Assembly (NCBI GenBank): GCA_964623265.1
Contig: CAZUTK010000005.1
Location: 10,573 to 74,572, forward strand
From: CAZUTK01 sp964623265
GTDB taxonomy: Bacteria; Electryoneota; B3-LCP
DNA length: 64,000 nt
Direction: 5' to 3'
Part shown: piece after piece, positions 1 to 8,244 of the stretch
Layout of the letters: every line of letters begins with the position of its first letter
How positions within the stretch are numbered: position 1 is the stretch's first letter
The notes under the pieces: generated by a model
What the model was told of the DNA's origin: nothing
Databases searched by the model: none
The model's input: only the letters and a program-made list of their open reading frames with translations
Translations under genes and position numbers: made by a program

Positions 1-1
1 C

Positions 2-880
2 GCGGATTGGGCGGTCATCGCCAGACCCTCTGGAGAGAGCGAAAAGATTCCTCTGTTCAGCAGCCGAATGGGGATTCTAGTCTTTTCCGCCGTGATCATT
101 TTCGGCGTGCTGTCCGTGATCGTCATCCGTTCGAAGAAGCTGGTGGAGCTGCAGATTGAGAAGGAGATTACCAAGGCGCAGTTCGAACATGCCGCCAAGC
201 TGGCGTCCGTGGGGGAGTTGTCCGCCGGCATCGCGCACGAGATCAACAATCCGCTGGCGATCATCGCGGAAGAGGTCGGATTGATCAAAGACCTGATGAA
301 TCCGGAGTTCAAGACGGGCACCGCCTTCGAGGATTTAAAGCCTCACCTCGACAACATCCACGACGCGGTCTTCCGTTGTCGCGACATCACCCGCAAGCTG
401 CTGAGTTTCGTGCGCAAGACGGACATCAAGCTGAAGCCGCACCACATCAATATGTTGATTGACGAAATCGTGGATGCCTTCTGGATACGCGAGATGGAAG
501 TATCCAACATCGTCATAGAGAAGAGATACGCCGCGGATCTGCCGGAGATCGTTACGGACGGGAATCAGCTCAAGCAGATCTTTTTGAACATTCTGAATAA
601 CGCCGCGGACGCAATCACTCCGCCCGGAAAGATTACGATATCCACCTCCTATGCGGATGACCACATCTCCGTCGCCATCTCGGATACAGGCAAGGGCATC
701 ACTCAGGAACAGATGGAGAAGATTTTTCTTCCGTTTTATACGACCAAGGAACCGGGGAAGGGCACCGGTTTAGGGCTGTCGGTGAGCTACGGGATCGTGA
801 AGAGTCTGGGGGGGAAGATCCTGGTCGAAAGCATTCCGGGGAAGGGGAGCGTTTTCACGGTGGTGCTGCCGGTAAAATAG
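2..880 (+). CDS. Sensor histidine kinase, C-terminal part (cut by window edge)
   Basis: The frame is open from base 2 with no start needed, so this is the C-terminal 292 residues of a longer protein; the ATG at 68 is internal. Visible in order: the end of an extracytoplasmic sensor segment, a transmembrane helix (VFSAVIIFGVLSVIVI), a HisKA dimerisation domain with phospho-acceptor motif AHEINNPLAII, and an HATPase_c domain with N box (ILNNAADAI), G1 (DTGKGI) and G2 (GTGLGLSV). All catalytic motifs are intact, so it should autophosphorylate and pass phosphate to a receiver. It is the first visible gene of a close-packed operon with several receivers. The signal sensed cannot be read because the sensor domain lies outside the window. 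Confidence 0.93.
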   Translation, partial: ADWAVIARPSGESEKIPLFSSRMGILVFSAVIIFGVLSVIVIRSKKLVELQIEKEITKAQFEHAAKLASVGELSAGIAHEINNPLAIIAEEVGLIKDLMNPEFKTGTAFEDLKPHLDNIHDAVFRCRDITRKLLSFVRKTDIKLKPHHINMLIDEIVDAFWIREMEVSNIVIEKRYAADLPEIVTDGNQLKQIFLNILNNAADAITPPGKITISTSYADDHISVAISDTGKGITQEQMEKIFLPFYTTKEPGKGTGLGLSVSYGIVKSLGGKILVESIPGKGSVFTVVLPVK

Positions 881-909
881 AGAAGAAGAAATAAAGGGAG
901 AGGCCGGTT

Positions 910-1485
910 ATGGCATTGGAGAGAGTGAAAGATATCATGTTGTCTCTGGACGACTACGCCGTCGTGGGGATGGAAGCCACGATGGTGGATGCGTTGTGCG
1001 CTCTGGAGGCGGCGCAGAAGAAACTTCCGCCGGATCGCCAGCCCCATCGCGCCGTTCTGGTGGTGGACGACAAGGGCAACATCGTCGGGAAGTTGGGGCA
1101 TCTGGCATTCTTGAAGGGACTGGAGCCGAAATACGACAAGATCGGCGACATCAACGTGCTTTCCCGCGTCGGACTCAGCCAGGAATTCATCAATTCCATG
1201 CTGGACAATCTGAGTCTCTGGAAGGAGAGCTTTGAGGATTACGTGCAGCGGGCTCGCAGGACGAAGGTGAAAGATGTGATGCACTCGGTTGTAGAGAGCA
1301 TCTCAGAAGACGCGCCGTTAAGCGAAGCGGTGCATAAACTGGTCATGTATCAGACCCTATCCCTGCTTGTCACTCGGGGCGAAAAGGTCGTTGGGATATT
1401 GCGGCTGTCCGATCTCTTTTCCGTGATCGCGCATATCATTCGGAAGAAAGTTGGCTGCGGTGAAGAAACAAGCCAGGAGAAGTGA
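910..1485 (+). CDS. CBS-domain pair protein
   Basis: A 191-residue soluble protein. The N-terminal part (about 1-75, beginning VKDIMLSLDDYAVV) and the C-terminal part (about 115-180, beginning VKDVMHSVVESISED) are both CBS-like, with the typical later element VVGILRLSDLF in the second. CBS pairs bind adenine nucleotides or other small ligands and act as regulatory modules; no catalytic domain is attached here. A purine-rich ribosome-binding site (AGGGAGAGG) precedes the ATG. It lies 29 bp after the kinase and 4 bp before the receiver-transporter gene, so it is probably co-transcribed. Inference: it may report energy state to this signalling set. Confidence 0.85.
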   Translation: MALERVKDIMLSLDDYAVVGMEATMVDALCALEAAQKKLPPDRQPHRAVLVVDDKGNIVGKLGHLAFLKGLEPKYDKIGDINVLSRVGLSQEFINSMLDNLSLWKESFEDYVQRARRTKVKDVMHSVVESISEDAPLSEAVHKLVMYQTLSLLVTRGEKVVGILRLSDLFSVIAHIIRKKVGCGEETSQEK

Positions 1486-1489
1486 CCCT

Positions 1490-3562
1490 ATGCCGAAAGT
1501 GCTGCTAATTGATGATGAGGACAAGTTTCGGACGTCCCTTGCCGACCGCCTCAAACTGCGAGGATATGCGAACATCGCCTTGAACAGCGGTACGGACGTC
1601 GTCAAAATCATCCGCAAGGATCCTGAGATTGATGTTGTGGTGCTCGATCGTCAAATGCCGGGCATCAGCGGGGAGCAGGTATTGCGAGAGATCAAGCAAT
1701 ACCGTCCCGAGTTGCAGGTCATTATGCTGACGGGGTACGGCAGTGTGGCGTCGGCTATGGAAACCGGGCGTCTGGGCGCTTTCGCCTACCTCGAGAAGCC
1801 CTGCGATTTCGACCAGTTGATCGAAACGATCGAGCGGGCGCGCAAGGACAAGGCGCGTGTGCTGGAGAAATACGAGATCGCTGAAATCCAGAAGGATTCC
1901 CTCCTGAAATGGTGCTGGGGCAGACACAATTACCGTCCGGGGATCATCCTGTTGGGCGTTCTGATTTTCGCCGCAACGATTCTGATGCCCACTCCGCGCA
2001 GGCTGATCGAGATTCTCTCCACTCCGAAGCGGGCTCAAGTTCTAAATCCCACGACGGGCAAGATGGTGGATGATCCCAGCGATCCGATCACCGGCTATGC
2101 GAGTTTCCGGAAGATGAAGGCGGGGGAGTCCATCGCCGAGTACTACAGTCGTTCCAATAAGCTGGAGAAGACCGTCAGGGACGAATTCGGCAAGAAGGTG
2201 GAGGTGCGCACTCTGACCGCGCAGGAAGCCGCCGTGAAGGCGAAAGTGATGCTGGGGACGCTCTTCGTGGCGGCGCTTTTCTGGGCGACGGGCGCCATTC
2301 CCATCGGCATCACCGCGCTGGTGGTGGGCGTCTCGATGTACTTCATGGGCGTGATGCAGCCGGATGACATTGCACAGGCGTACGCCAAGGATGCGGTGAT
2401 CTTCATCTTCGGGGTGCTGGCGGTGGCGATCGCCATCAGCAAATCCGGTCTGGACAAACGCATCGGGCTATTGCTGCTGGGACCTTCTAAATCGCTGCCG
2501 CGATTGATGTTCTTGTTCCTGCCTATGATTGGGATCGCCTGTTCCTTCCTCTCGGAACACGCGCTGGTGGCGTTCATCATGCCGCTTTTTATGTTCGTCT
2601 ACGCAGCTTCCGTGCGGGAGGCGGGGGTCGAGGAGGACGCGCCTCTTGCGGTGATGCTGGTGCTGTCGCTCTGTTTCGCCGCCAACTGCGGCGGGCCCGG
2701 CTCGCCGGCGGCCGGGGGGAGAAACGCCGTGATGGTGGCGATTCTAAGTGATTACGGGGTGGCGCCGTCTTTCGCGCAGTGGGTGAAATTGGGTCTGCCC
2801 TATGTGCCGGTGATGTCGCTGGTCATCGCCACATACTTTTTTCTCGTATTTCGGGGGAAAATCAAGGCGAAGAAGTTGAATGTCTCCTCGATGGTCAAGC
2901 AGGCGGCGGCGAAGATCGGGCCGATGAATCGAAATGAATACATCACCGCCGTGATTCTGATCTTGTTGATCACCCTCTGGATCACCGCCAGCGATAAGCT
3001 GGGGATGGGCGGTCCAGTGATCCTGGCGCTGGTGCTCTTGAATATTTTCCGGATCGTCACTTGGGGGGACATCACCAAGATCCACTGGGAAGTCGTGGCG
3101 CTGTACGCCAGCGCCAGCGCAATGGGTAAGGGGCTTGCCGTCACCGGTGCGGCTCTGTTCATGGCGGATGTGTTCGTCGGGTGGTTGCCGGAATTTCTGC
3201 GGACCGGTACAGGATTGGCAGTCGCCAGCAGCATCTTCACAGGGATCACCACTCAGTTTATGAGTGACGGGGCGACGGTATCCGCCATCGGGCCGGTGGT
3301 GGTGCCGATGGCGACGCTGACGGGCACGCACCCTTGGATGGTGGGCTTGGGGGCGGCGTTCGCTTCGTCTTTCGCGCATATGATGATCATCGGCACACCC
3401 AACAACGCCATCGCCTTCACGATGGCAAGAGACCCGGTCACCGGCAAGCAGTTGGTGACATTAGGGGATTTCTTCAAGCATGGCTTTGTCGTCCTGCTGC
3501 TATCCTGGGCGGTGCTCTGGATCTGGCTGTTCTACGGGTACTGGCGCTGGATCGGGTTTTAA
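1490..3562 (+). CDS. Response-regulator receiver fused to SLC13/DASS-type anion transporter
   Basis: A 690-residue fusion. Residues 1-120 are a receiver domain with a complete active site (D8/D9, phospho-acceptor D53, T81, K103). After a linker a membrane part starts at about 150 and runs to the end with many hydrophobic helices; it resembles the SLC13/DASS (CitT/ArsB-like) sodium-coupled anion transporters. The first helix (about 150-166) is separated from the rest by an 85-residue hydrophilic insert. The two family SNT sodium-site motifs appear as SEH (355-357) and SDG (592-594), and TPNN is at 636-639, so ion coupling or substrate may differ. I chose the ATG at 1490 (AGGAG ten bases upstream) over an in-frame TTG at 1451 that would overlap the CBS gene. 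Inference: phosphorylation of the receiver gates or targets the transporter. Confidence 0.9.
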   Translation: MPKVLLIDDEDKFRTSLADRLKLRGYANIALNSGTDVVKIIRKDPEIDVVVLDRQMPGISGEQVLREIKQYRPELQVIMLTGYGSVASAMETGRLGAFAYLEKPCDFDQLIETIERARKDKARVLEKYEIAEIQKDSLLKWCWGRHNYRPGIILLGVLIFAATILMPTPRRLIEILSTPKRAQVLNPTTGKMVDDPSDPITGYASFRKMKAGESIAEYYSRSNKLEKTVRDEFGKKVEVRTLTAQEAAVKAKVMLGTLFVAALFWATGAIPIGITALVVGVSMYFMGVMQPDDIAQAYAKDAVIFIFGVLAVAIAISKSGLDKRIGLLLLGPSKSLPRLMFLFLPMIGIACSFLSEHALVAFIMPLFMFVYAASVREAGVEEDAPLAVMLVLSLCFAANCGGPGSPAAGGRNAVMVAILSDYGVAPSFAQWVKLGLPYVPVMSLVIATYFFLVFRGKIKAKKLNVSSMVKQAAAKIGPMNRNEYITAVILILLITLWITASDKLGMGGPVILALVLLNIFRIVTWGDITKIHWEVVALYASASAMGKGLAVTGAALFMADVFVGWLPEFLRTGTGLAVASSIFTGITTQFMSDGATVSAIGPVVVPMATLTGTHPWMVGLGAAFASSFAHMMIIGTPNNAIAFTMARDPVTGKQLVTLGDFFKHGFVVLLLSWAVLWIWLFYGYWRWIGF

Positions 3563-3579
3563 GAGAAAGTGAGAGAAAG

Positions 3580-4068
3580 ATGCCGGACAAAATCAAACTG
3601 CTCATCGTGGACGATGAGGTGAAATTTCTCGATTCCATCGCACAACGTTTGGAGATGCGCGGGCTGCATGTGACCAAGGCGAGCAACGGGCAGGACGCCG
3701 TGCAATTCGCCCGCAATCAGAAGTTCGATCTGGCGCTGCTCGATCTGAAGATGCCCGGGATGGACGGCAAGCAGGTGCTGGAAATCCTGAAGAAGGAACA
3801 CAAGCACATCGAGGTCATCATCTTGACGGGGCACGGATCGCTGGAATCCGCCGTGGAATGCACGAAGCTAGGCGCCTACGGATATCTTCCCAAACCCTAT
3901 GAGCTCGACAGTCTGCTGGAGATTCTGAAAGAAGCCTATGAAGCCCGCCTGAAGAAGAAATTCGAGTTCGATCAGGAGAGGATGGAGAAGATTATGAAGC
4001 TGGCGACCGGCAGCAGCCCACTGGGTATCCTGCGATCTCTGCGGGAACTGGATGATGACGAAAAATAA
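3580..4068 (+). CDS. Single-domain response regulator with C-terminal tail
   Basis: A 162-residue protein: a receiver domain (1-120) with conserved D11/D12, phospho-acceptor D55, T83 and K105, followed by a charged, probably helical tail (about 121-162) including QERMEKIMKLA. No DNA-binding or enzymatic output is present. The frame is open further upstream over the transporter gene, but homology begins at the ATG at 3580. It follows the transporter stop by 17 bp. Such receivers act by protein contact or as phosphate shuttles. The tail resembles the end of the receiver at 8241-8672 (EEKIKKIM), suggesting a shared partner. Confidence 0.92.
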   Translation: MPDKIKLLIVDDEVKFLDSIAQRLEMRGLHVTKASNGQDAVQFARNQKFDLALLDLKMPGMDGKQVLEILKKEHKHIEVIILTGHGSLESAVECTKLGAYGYLPKPYELDSLLEILKEAYEARLKKKFEFDQERMEKIMKLATGSSPLGILRSLRELDDDEK

Positions 4069-4201
4069 GACATGGGAGCGGCGTTTTTATCGGCAGATCG
4101 GAACCCTTCCGGGCTGATGCGAAGTTCACTTATTGAGTATGCGGGGCGAGTTCAGGCTCCGATTTCAACCGGCGACGATTTAAAAGACGGGGAGAGGACA
4201 G

Positions 4202-5461
4202 ATGGCGGTCATAGCTCTGTTCAGCGGATCCTACTGCCACGGCGAAGAGGCGGCGGAAGCCCTGGCGAAAAAACTGGGATATCCGTGTATCGAAAAGCAG
4301 GTGCTCGCCGAGACGGCTAGCCGGTACTCTCTGTCAGCGGACAAGATTCAGAGGGCGATTCAAGGTCCTCCGCCGCTTTTCGCCTCCAAATATCATCGGG
4401 AAAGGACGGTGATACTGTCCCGTTTGAAAGCGGTGCTGGCGGAATTCATCCAGCCGGATCGGGTGATCTGCCATGGGTGTCTGAGCCATCTGATTTCCCG
4501 GGACATCACTCATGTCCTGCGGGTGCTCCTCATCGCCAATCAGGATTACCGCGTGCAGACGGCGATGACCGCCGCGAAACTCTCCCGAAAAGAGGCGGTC
4601 AAGCAGATCAAGAAGGACGATGAGGCGAAGGCGCAGTGGACGCAGTTGTTGTTCGAAAAAGCGCCTTGGGATCCGAGCCTTTACGATATCGTGCTCCCCA
4701 TGCATGAGACTTCGGTTGAGGAGGCGGTTCGGATTATCGCCGAAAACAGCGCTAAAGAGGCCGTAGCGACGACTTCGCAATCTCGGCAAGCCGCCGCGGA
4801 TTTTCTGCTTCAAGCCCGCGTTGAAACGGCGCTGGGCGAAAAAAGCGACGGGCTGGAAATCCGGTGCACGGACGGGCAGGTTACACTTGTGATCAACAAG
4901 ACCGTCCTGCGGCTGGATCCATTTCAGGAAGAAATCCGGCAGATCGCTGCTGCGGTTCCCGGAGTGAGAAAGGTGGAGACGAAAGTGGGTCCGAAGTTCA
5001 ATCAGCCCAGCATCATCCGCGATGTGGATCTCGAGTTGCCGAAGAAGGTTCTTCTGGTGGACGACGAAGTCGAGTTCGTGCATACTCTTTCGGAGCGGTT
5101 GCAGACCCGCAATCTGGGATCGTCCGTCGTGTACGACGGGGAGCAGGCGCTGAATTTCGTCGCCACGGAGGAGCCCGAAGTGATGGTGCTGGATTTGAAG
5201 ATGCCCGGGATTGACGGCATTGAAGTTCTGCGCCGGGTCAAGCACGACCATCCCAATGTGGAGGTGATTATCCTGACGGGACACGGATCGGAGCGGGAGG
5301 AGGCGTTGGCGAAGGAGCTGGGGGCTTTTGCTTATCTCCATAAGCCCGTCAACATTGACGTGCTGGCGAAGACGATGAAGGAAGCCTATCGCAGGATCAG
5401 CGAGAAGAAGGCGTCCGCGGGCGGTGAATCCGGGAAGAGCTCCGCGAATTCGTCATCGTGA
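4202..5461 (+). CDS. Cytidylate-kinase-like / BON / receiver fusion protein
   Basis: A 419-residue soluble protein with three parts. Residues 1-180 resemble the cytidylate-kinase-like family: a P-loop-like start (GSYCHGEE), then PCIEKQVL and an Arg/Lys-rich lid-like stretch. The P-loop lacks the usual GxxGxGK(S/T) form, so kinase activity is doubtful. Residues about 197-265 look like a BON domain (LQARVETAL ... GQVTLVINK ... VPGVRKVETKV). Residues 280-400 are a complete receiver with D287/D288, D331, T359 and K381. An AGGACAG stretch precedes the ATG. The stop overlaps the next kinase gene's GTG (GTGA), pointing to translational coupling. Inference: the phosphorylated receiver controls nucleotide or ligand binding by the first domain, or that domain senses a nucleotide. 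Confidence 0.85.
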   Translation: MAVIALFSGSYCHGEEAAEALAKKLGYPCIEKQVLAETASRYSLSADKIQRAIQGPPPLFASKYHRERTVILSRLKAVLAEFIQPDRVICHGCLSHLISRDITHVLRVLLIANQDYRVQTAMTAAKLSRKEAVKQIKKDDEAKAQWTQLLFEKAPWDPSLYDIVLPMHETSVEEAVRIIAENSAKEAVATTSQSRQAAADFLLQARVETALGEKSDGLEIRCTDGQVTLVINKTVLRLDPFQEEIRQIAAAVPGVRKVETKVGPKFNQPSIIRDVDLELPKKVLLVDDEVEFVHTLSERLQTRNLGSSVVYDGEQALNFVATEEPEVMVLDLKMPGIDGIEVLRRVKHDHPNVEVIILTGHGSEREEALAKELGAFAYLHKPVNIDVLAKTMKEAYRRISEKKASAGGESGKSSANSSS

Positions 5462-7170
5462 GTCAACCTATGCCTTTCGCATCCGCGCAAAGAGACGATT
5501 CCGCCGCCGAGAAATCGGTGCACGGCGAACAGACGCGCTACCGTCGGCTGTGGTGGTATTCCGTGATCCTGATGGCGCTGGTTTCGCTGACGCCGCTGGT
5601 CATCCTGACCTTCGTCAACATCCACCAGGCGCAGAAAGCCATCCGCGAGGAGATGCGTTTCCCCATCGCGCGGCTGTTGTCCAATACCAAGAAGGCGCTG
5701 GAGTTCGTGATTGCGGAGCGGAAATCCGCTCTGCGGCTGGTCATCAGCGAAAAAGCATATGAGGAGCTGGCGAGCGATGAGGGGCTGGCGCAGGCTTTCA
5801 ATAACCTGAAGGAATCGTTCGGCGGGTTCGTGGATCTCGGGCTGGTGGATGCAGATGGCAATCAGAATTTCTACGTTGGACCCTATGACCTGAAAGGCAA
5901 GAACTACCGGGACCAAGCCTGGCTGCACGAAGTGCGACTGCGCGACGTGTACGTCAGCGACGTCTTTATGGGCTTCCGGAATTTTCCTCACTTCATCATC
6001 GCCGTCAAGCAGAACTCCGCGCGTGGCGGATCTTACGTCCTGCGCGCGACGATTGATATGCACCTTCTCAACCAGCAGATCACCGCTCTGGATCTGGGAC
6101 CTTCCAGCGACGTTTTCATCGTCAACGCCGACGGTATCCTGCAGACCAATTCCCGCTTCCACGGCAAGATTCTCGAACCCTGCACGATCCCGCTTCCCAA
6201 GTATTCCGACACCGAAATGATCCAGGAGTTTACCGAGAAGGGTCAATCTTTTCTTCTGGGCTACGCGTTCATCGAAAAATCGCCGTTCATTCTGATGATC
6301 ATCCAGAATCAGAAGGATTTGATGCCGAACTGGCTCGCCCGCCGGCAGGATCCCTTCTGGTTTCTGGCGGGCAGCAGCGTTCTGATTTTGCTGGTTGTAC
6401 TGGGGGTTTCCACCTATACGGTGCATCGGATCCGCAGCGCCGACATCCGCCGGGCGAAGGCGTTTCACAATCTGGAATATACGAACAAGATGGCGTCCAT
6501 CGGGAGACTCGCCGCCAGCGTGGCGCATGAGATCAACAACCCCATCGCCATCATCAATGAGAAAGCCGGATTGCTGAAGGATATGGCGACCCTGACGCCT
6601 GATTTCACGCAACGCGAGAAGGTGCTGAAATTGTTGGATTCCATCCACAATTCGGTGGAACGTGTCAGCACCATCACGCATCGTCTGCTGGGATTTTCCC
6701 GGCGGATGAACGCGCACATGGAGCTGATTGACCTGCCGTCTTTGCTGAAGGAAGTCCTGAGTTTTCTGGGCAAGGAGCTGAGCCATCGCAACGTTTCCGT
6801 CACCTTCGAGGTTCCGGATAATTTTCCGGCGGTGGAAAGCGACCGCGGGCAACTGCAGCAAGTGTTCCTGAATATCATCAACAATGCGATCGCCGCGATC
6901 AAGGAAGGCGGCTGGATCCGATTCACTCTGCTGGAGGTGGAGGCGGGCGGGGTGGCGGTGAAAATCTGCGACAACGGCACAGGGATTTCCCCGGAGGATC
7001 TGAAACACATCTTCGAGCCTTTCTTCTCCACCAAGGGGGAATTCGGCACAGGACTGGGTCTTTCCATCACCTATGACATCATCAAGAAGCTGGGGGGGGA
7101 AATTCAGGTGGAGAGTCAGCTGGGGAAGGGAACCTGTTTCACAATCTTATTGCCGCGTCAGAAGGCTTAA
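5458..7170 (+). CDS. Membrane sensor histidine kinase with Cache-like sensor
   Basis: 570 residues. Two transmembrane helices (about 32-54 and 301-322) bracket an extracytoplasmic sensor of about 245 residues. Within it, DADGNQNFYVGPYDLKGKNY followed by a WLHEV element resembles Cache sensors that bind small ligands such as organic acids or amino acids. The cytoplasmic part has HisKA with H357 in AHEINNPIAII and HATPase_c with INNAIAAI, DNGTGIS and GTGLGLSI. The GTG start at 5458 overlaps the preceding stop; an ATG at 5470 is an alternative. It sits in the middle of the receiver-rich operon. A Cache kinase beside an SLC13-type transporter is consistent with sensing an organic or inorganic anion (inference). 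Confidence 0.93.
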   Translation: MSQPMPFASAQRDDSAAEKSVHGEQTRYRRLWWYSVILMALVSLTPLVILTFVNIHQAQKAIREEMRFPIARLLSNTKKALEFVIAERKSALRLVISEKAYEELASDEGLAQAFNNLKESFGGFVDLGLVDADGNQNFYVGPYDLKGKNYRDQAWLHEVRLRDVYVSDVFMGFRNFPHFIIAVKQNSARGGSYVLRATIDMHLLNQQITALDLGPSSDVFIVNADGILQTNSRFHGKILEPCTIPLPKYSDTEMIQEFTEKGQSFLLGYAFIEKSPFILMIIQNQKDLMPNWLARRQDPFWFLAGSSVLILLVVLGVSTYTVHRIRSADIRRAKAFHNLEYTNKMASIGRLAASVAHEINNPIAIINEKAGLLKDMATLTPDFTQREKVLKLLDSIHNSVERVSTITHRLLGFSRRMNAHMELIDLPSLLKEVLSFLGKELSHRNVSVTFEVPDNFPAVESDRGQLQQVFLNIINNAIAAIKEGGWIRFTLLEVEAGGVAVKICDNGTGISPEDLKHIFEPFFSTKGEFGTGLGLSITYDIIKKLGGEIQVESQLGKGTCFTILLPRQKA

Positions 7171-7183
7171 GCGGGAGAGCACG

Positions 7184-7555
7184 ATGCAGAAAATCCGCGT
7201 CCTGTTGATTGACGATGAAGAGGAATTGGTTTCCACGCTGGTGGAACGTCTGGATATCCGCGGCGTGCAGGCGGAGTGCGTCACCAACGGGACGGAGGCG
7301 TTCGCACGATTGCGGGAGTCGTCTTTCGATGCAGCGGTTATTGATTTGAAGTTGCCGGGGATGAGCGGCATTGATGTGATGAAGAGGATCAAATCGGAGC
7401 ACCCTGAAATGGTCATCCTGTTGACCACCGGTCACGGATCCGTCAGCGAAGAGCACGAGGGAATTCCGCCGGAAGCCGCAGATGTTCTTTACAAGCCGAT
7501 TGACATCGAAGTCCTCGTATCTAAATTGAAAAGCTCTCTGCGGGAGGGGAAGTGA
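7184..7555 (+). CDS. Single-domain response regulator
   Basis: A 123-residue CheY-like protein consisting only of a receiver domain. The acidic pair is D10/D11, the phospho-acceptor D54 (VIDLKLPG), the switch Thr in LLTTGHGS (81/82) and the conserved Lys K104 (YKP). The segment between alpha 4 and beta 5 (EEHEGIPPEAAD) departs from the common pattern. The start at 7184 has GGGAGAG upstream; the open frame extends further back into the kinase gene but without homology. Its stop overlaps the GTG of the next gene, so the two are probably translated together. Confidence 0.92.
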   Translation: MQKIRVLLIDDEEELVSTLVERLDIRGVQAECVTNGTEAFARLRESSFDAAVIDLKLPGMSGIDVMKRIKSEHPEMVILLTTGHGSVSEEHEGIPPEAADVLYKPIDIEVLVSKLKSSLREGK

Positions 7556-8244
7556 CGGAATCGAAGGCGAGAGAATGGCTTAACGAGCGCGGACTGGCGT
7601 TTTTCGGGAAGATCACCGCCAGCGTCACTCATGAGTTGAACAACGTGATGTCCATCATCGAGCAGGTTTCCGGGTTGCTGGACGACCTCTGCGCGGGTGC
7701 CGAGAGCGGCAGGCCGCTGGAGCCCGAGAAAATCCGGGGGATTTCCGAGCGGATCGGCAAACAAGTGGAACGCGGGGTGAGTATCATTCAGAGGATGAAC
7801 AAGTTCGCTCACAGTGTGGACGAACCGGTCAAGAACTTCGACCTCGTTGAGCTGACGGAGAATCTCGTGGAGTTGTCGCGGCGATTCGCGGGATTGCGCA
7901 AGCTGAAGATCGAGTGGCGCCCCCCCGATGCTCGCGTGATGCTTGTAAGCAAGCCCTTCCTGCTGGAGCAGGTTATTTTCATGGGGATAGATGCGGCGAT
8001 GCAGAGGTCCCGCCGGGAGGGTGTGATCCGGATCGAGGTCCAGCCGGATGCTGCGGGGGCGCGCGTCGGGATCTCGACGGAGGCGGAAGCCGACGCGGAG
8101 ACCGGGATTCCGGATGCGACGGATTCCGATTTTGCGGCGTTACTCTGCGCCGAACTGGCGGCGGATCTGAAAGCCGGCGCGGCGAACGGGAAATGGAACT
8201 GGGAACTTCTGCTTCCTAATTTCAGCGCGGAGGTATCGAAATGA
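7552..8244 (+). CDS. Histidine-kinase-like DHp protein with degenerate ATPase region
   Basis: A 230-residue soluble protein with no membrane helix. The N-terminal half is a recognisable HisKA dimerisation helix pair with acceptor histidine H27 in VTHELNNVMSII. The C-terminal half keeps the length of a small HATPase domain but lacks the signature motifs: the N-box position reads QVIFMGIDAAMQ without Asn, and no DxGxG or GTGLGL segment is seen. It therefore probably cannot bind ATP in the usual way and may act as a histidine phosphotransferase or an adaptor between the receivers. GTG start coupled to the preceding receiver (GTGA), stop coupled to the following one (ATGA). An extremely divergent active kinase remains possible. 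Confidence 0.8.
   Translation: MTESKAREWLNERGLAFFGKITASVTHELNNVMSIIEQVSGLLDDLCAGAESGRPLEPEKIRGISERIGKQVERGVSIIQRMNKFAHSVDEPVKNFDLVELTENLVELSRRFAGLRKLKIEWRPPDARVMLVSKPFLLEQVIFMGIDAAMQRSRREGVIRIEVQPDAAGARVGISTEAEADAETGIPDATDSDFAALLCAELAADLKAGAANGKWNWELLLPNFSAEVSK

Noticed and set aside
5386..7008. 540-codon open frame on the minus strand
   Set aside because: It lies opposite the histidine kinase gene, has His/Gln/Arg-rich composition typical of an antisense reading of GC-rich coding DNA, and shows no domain.
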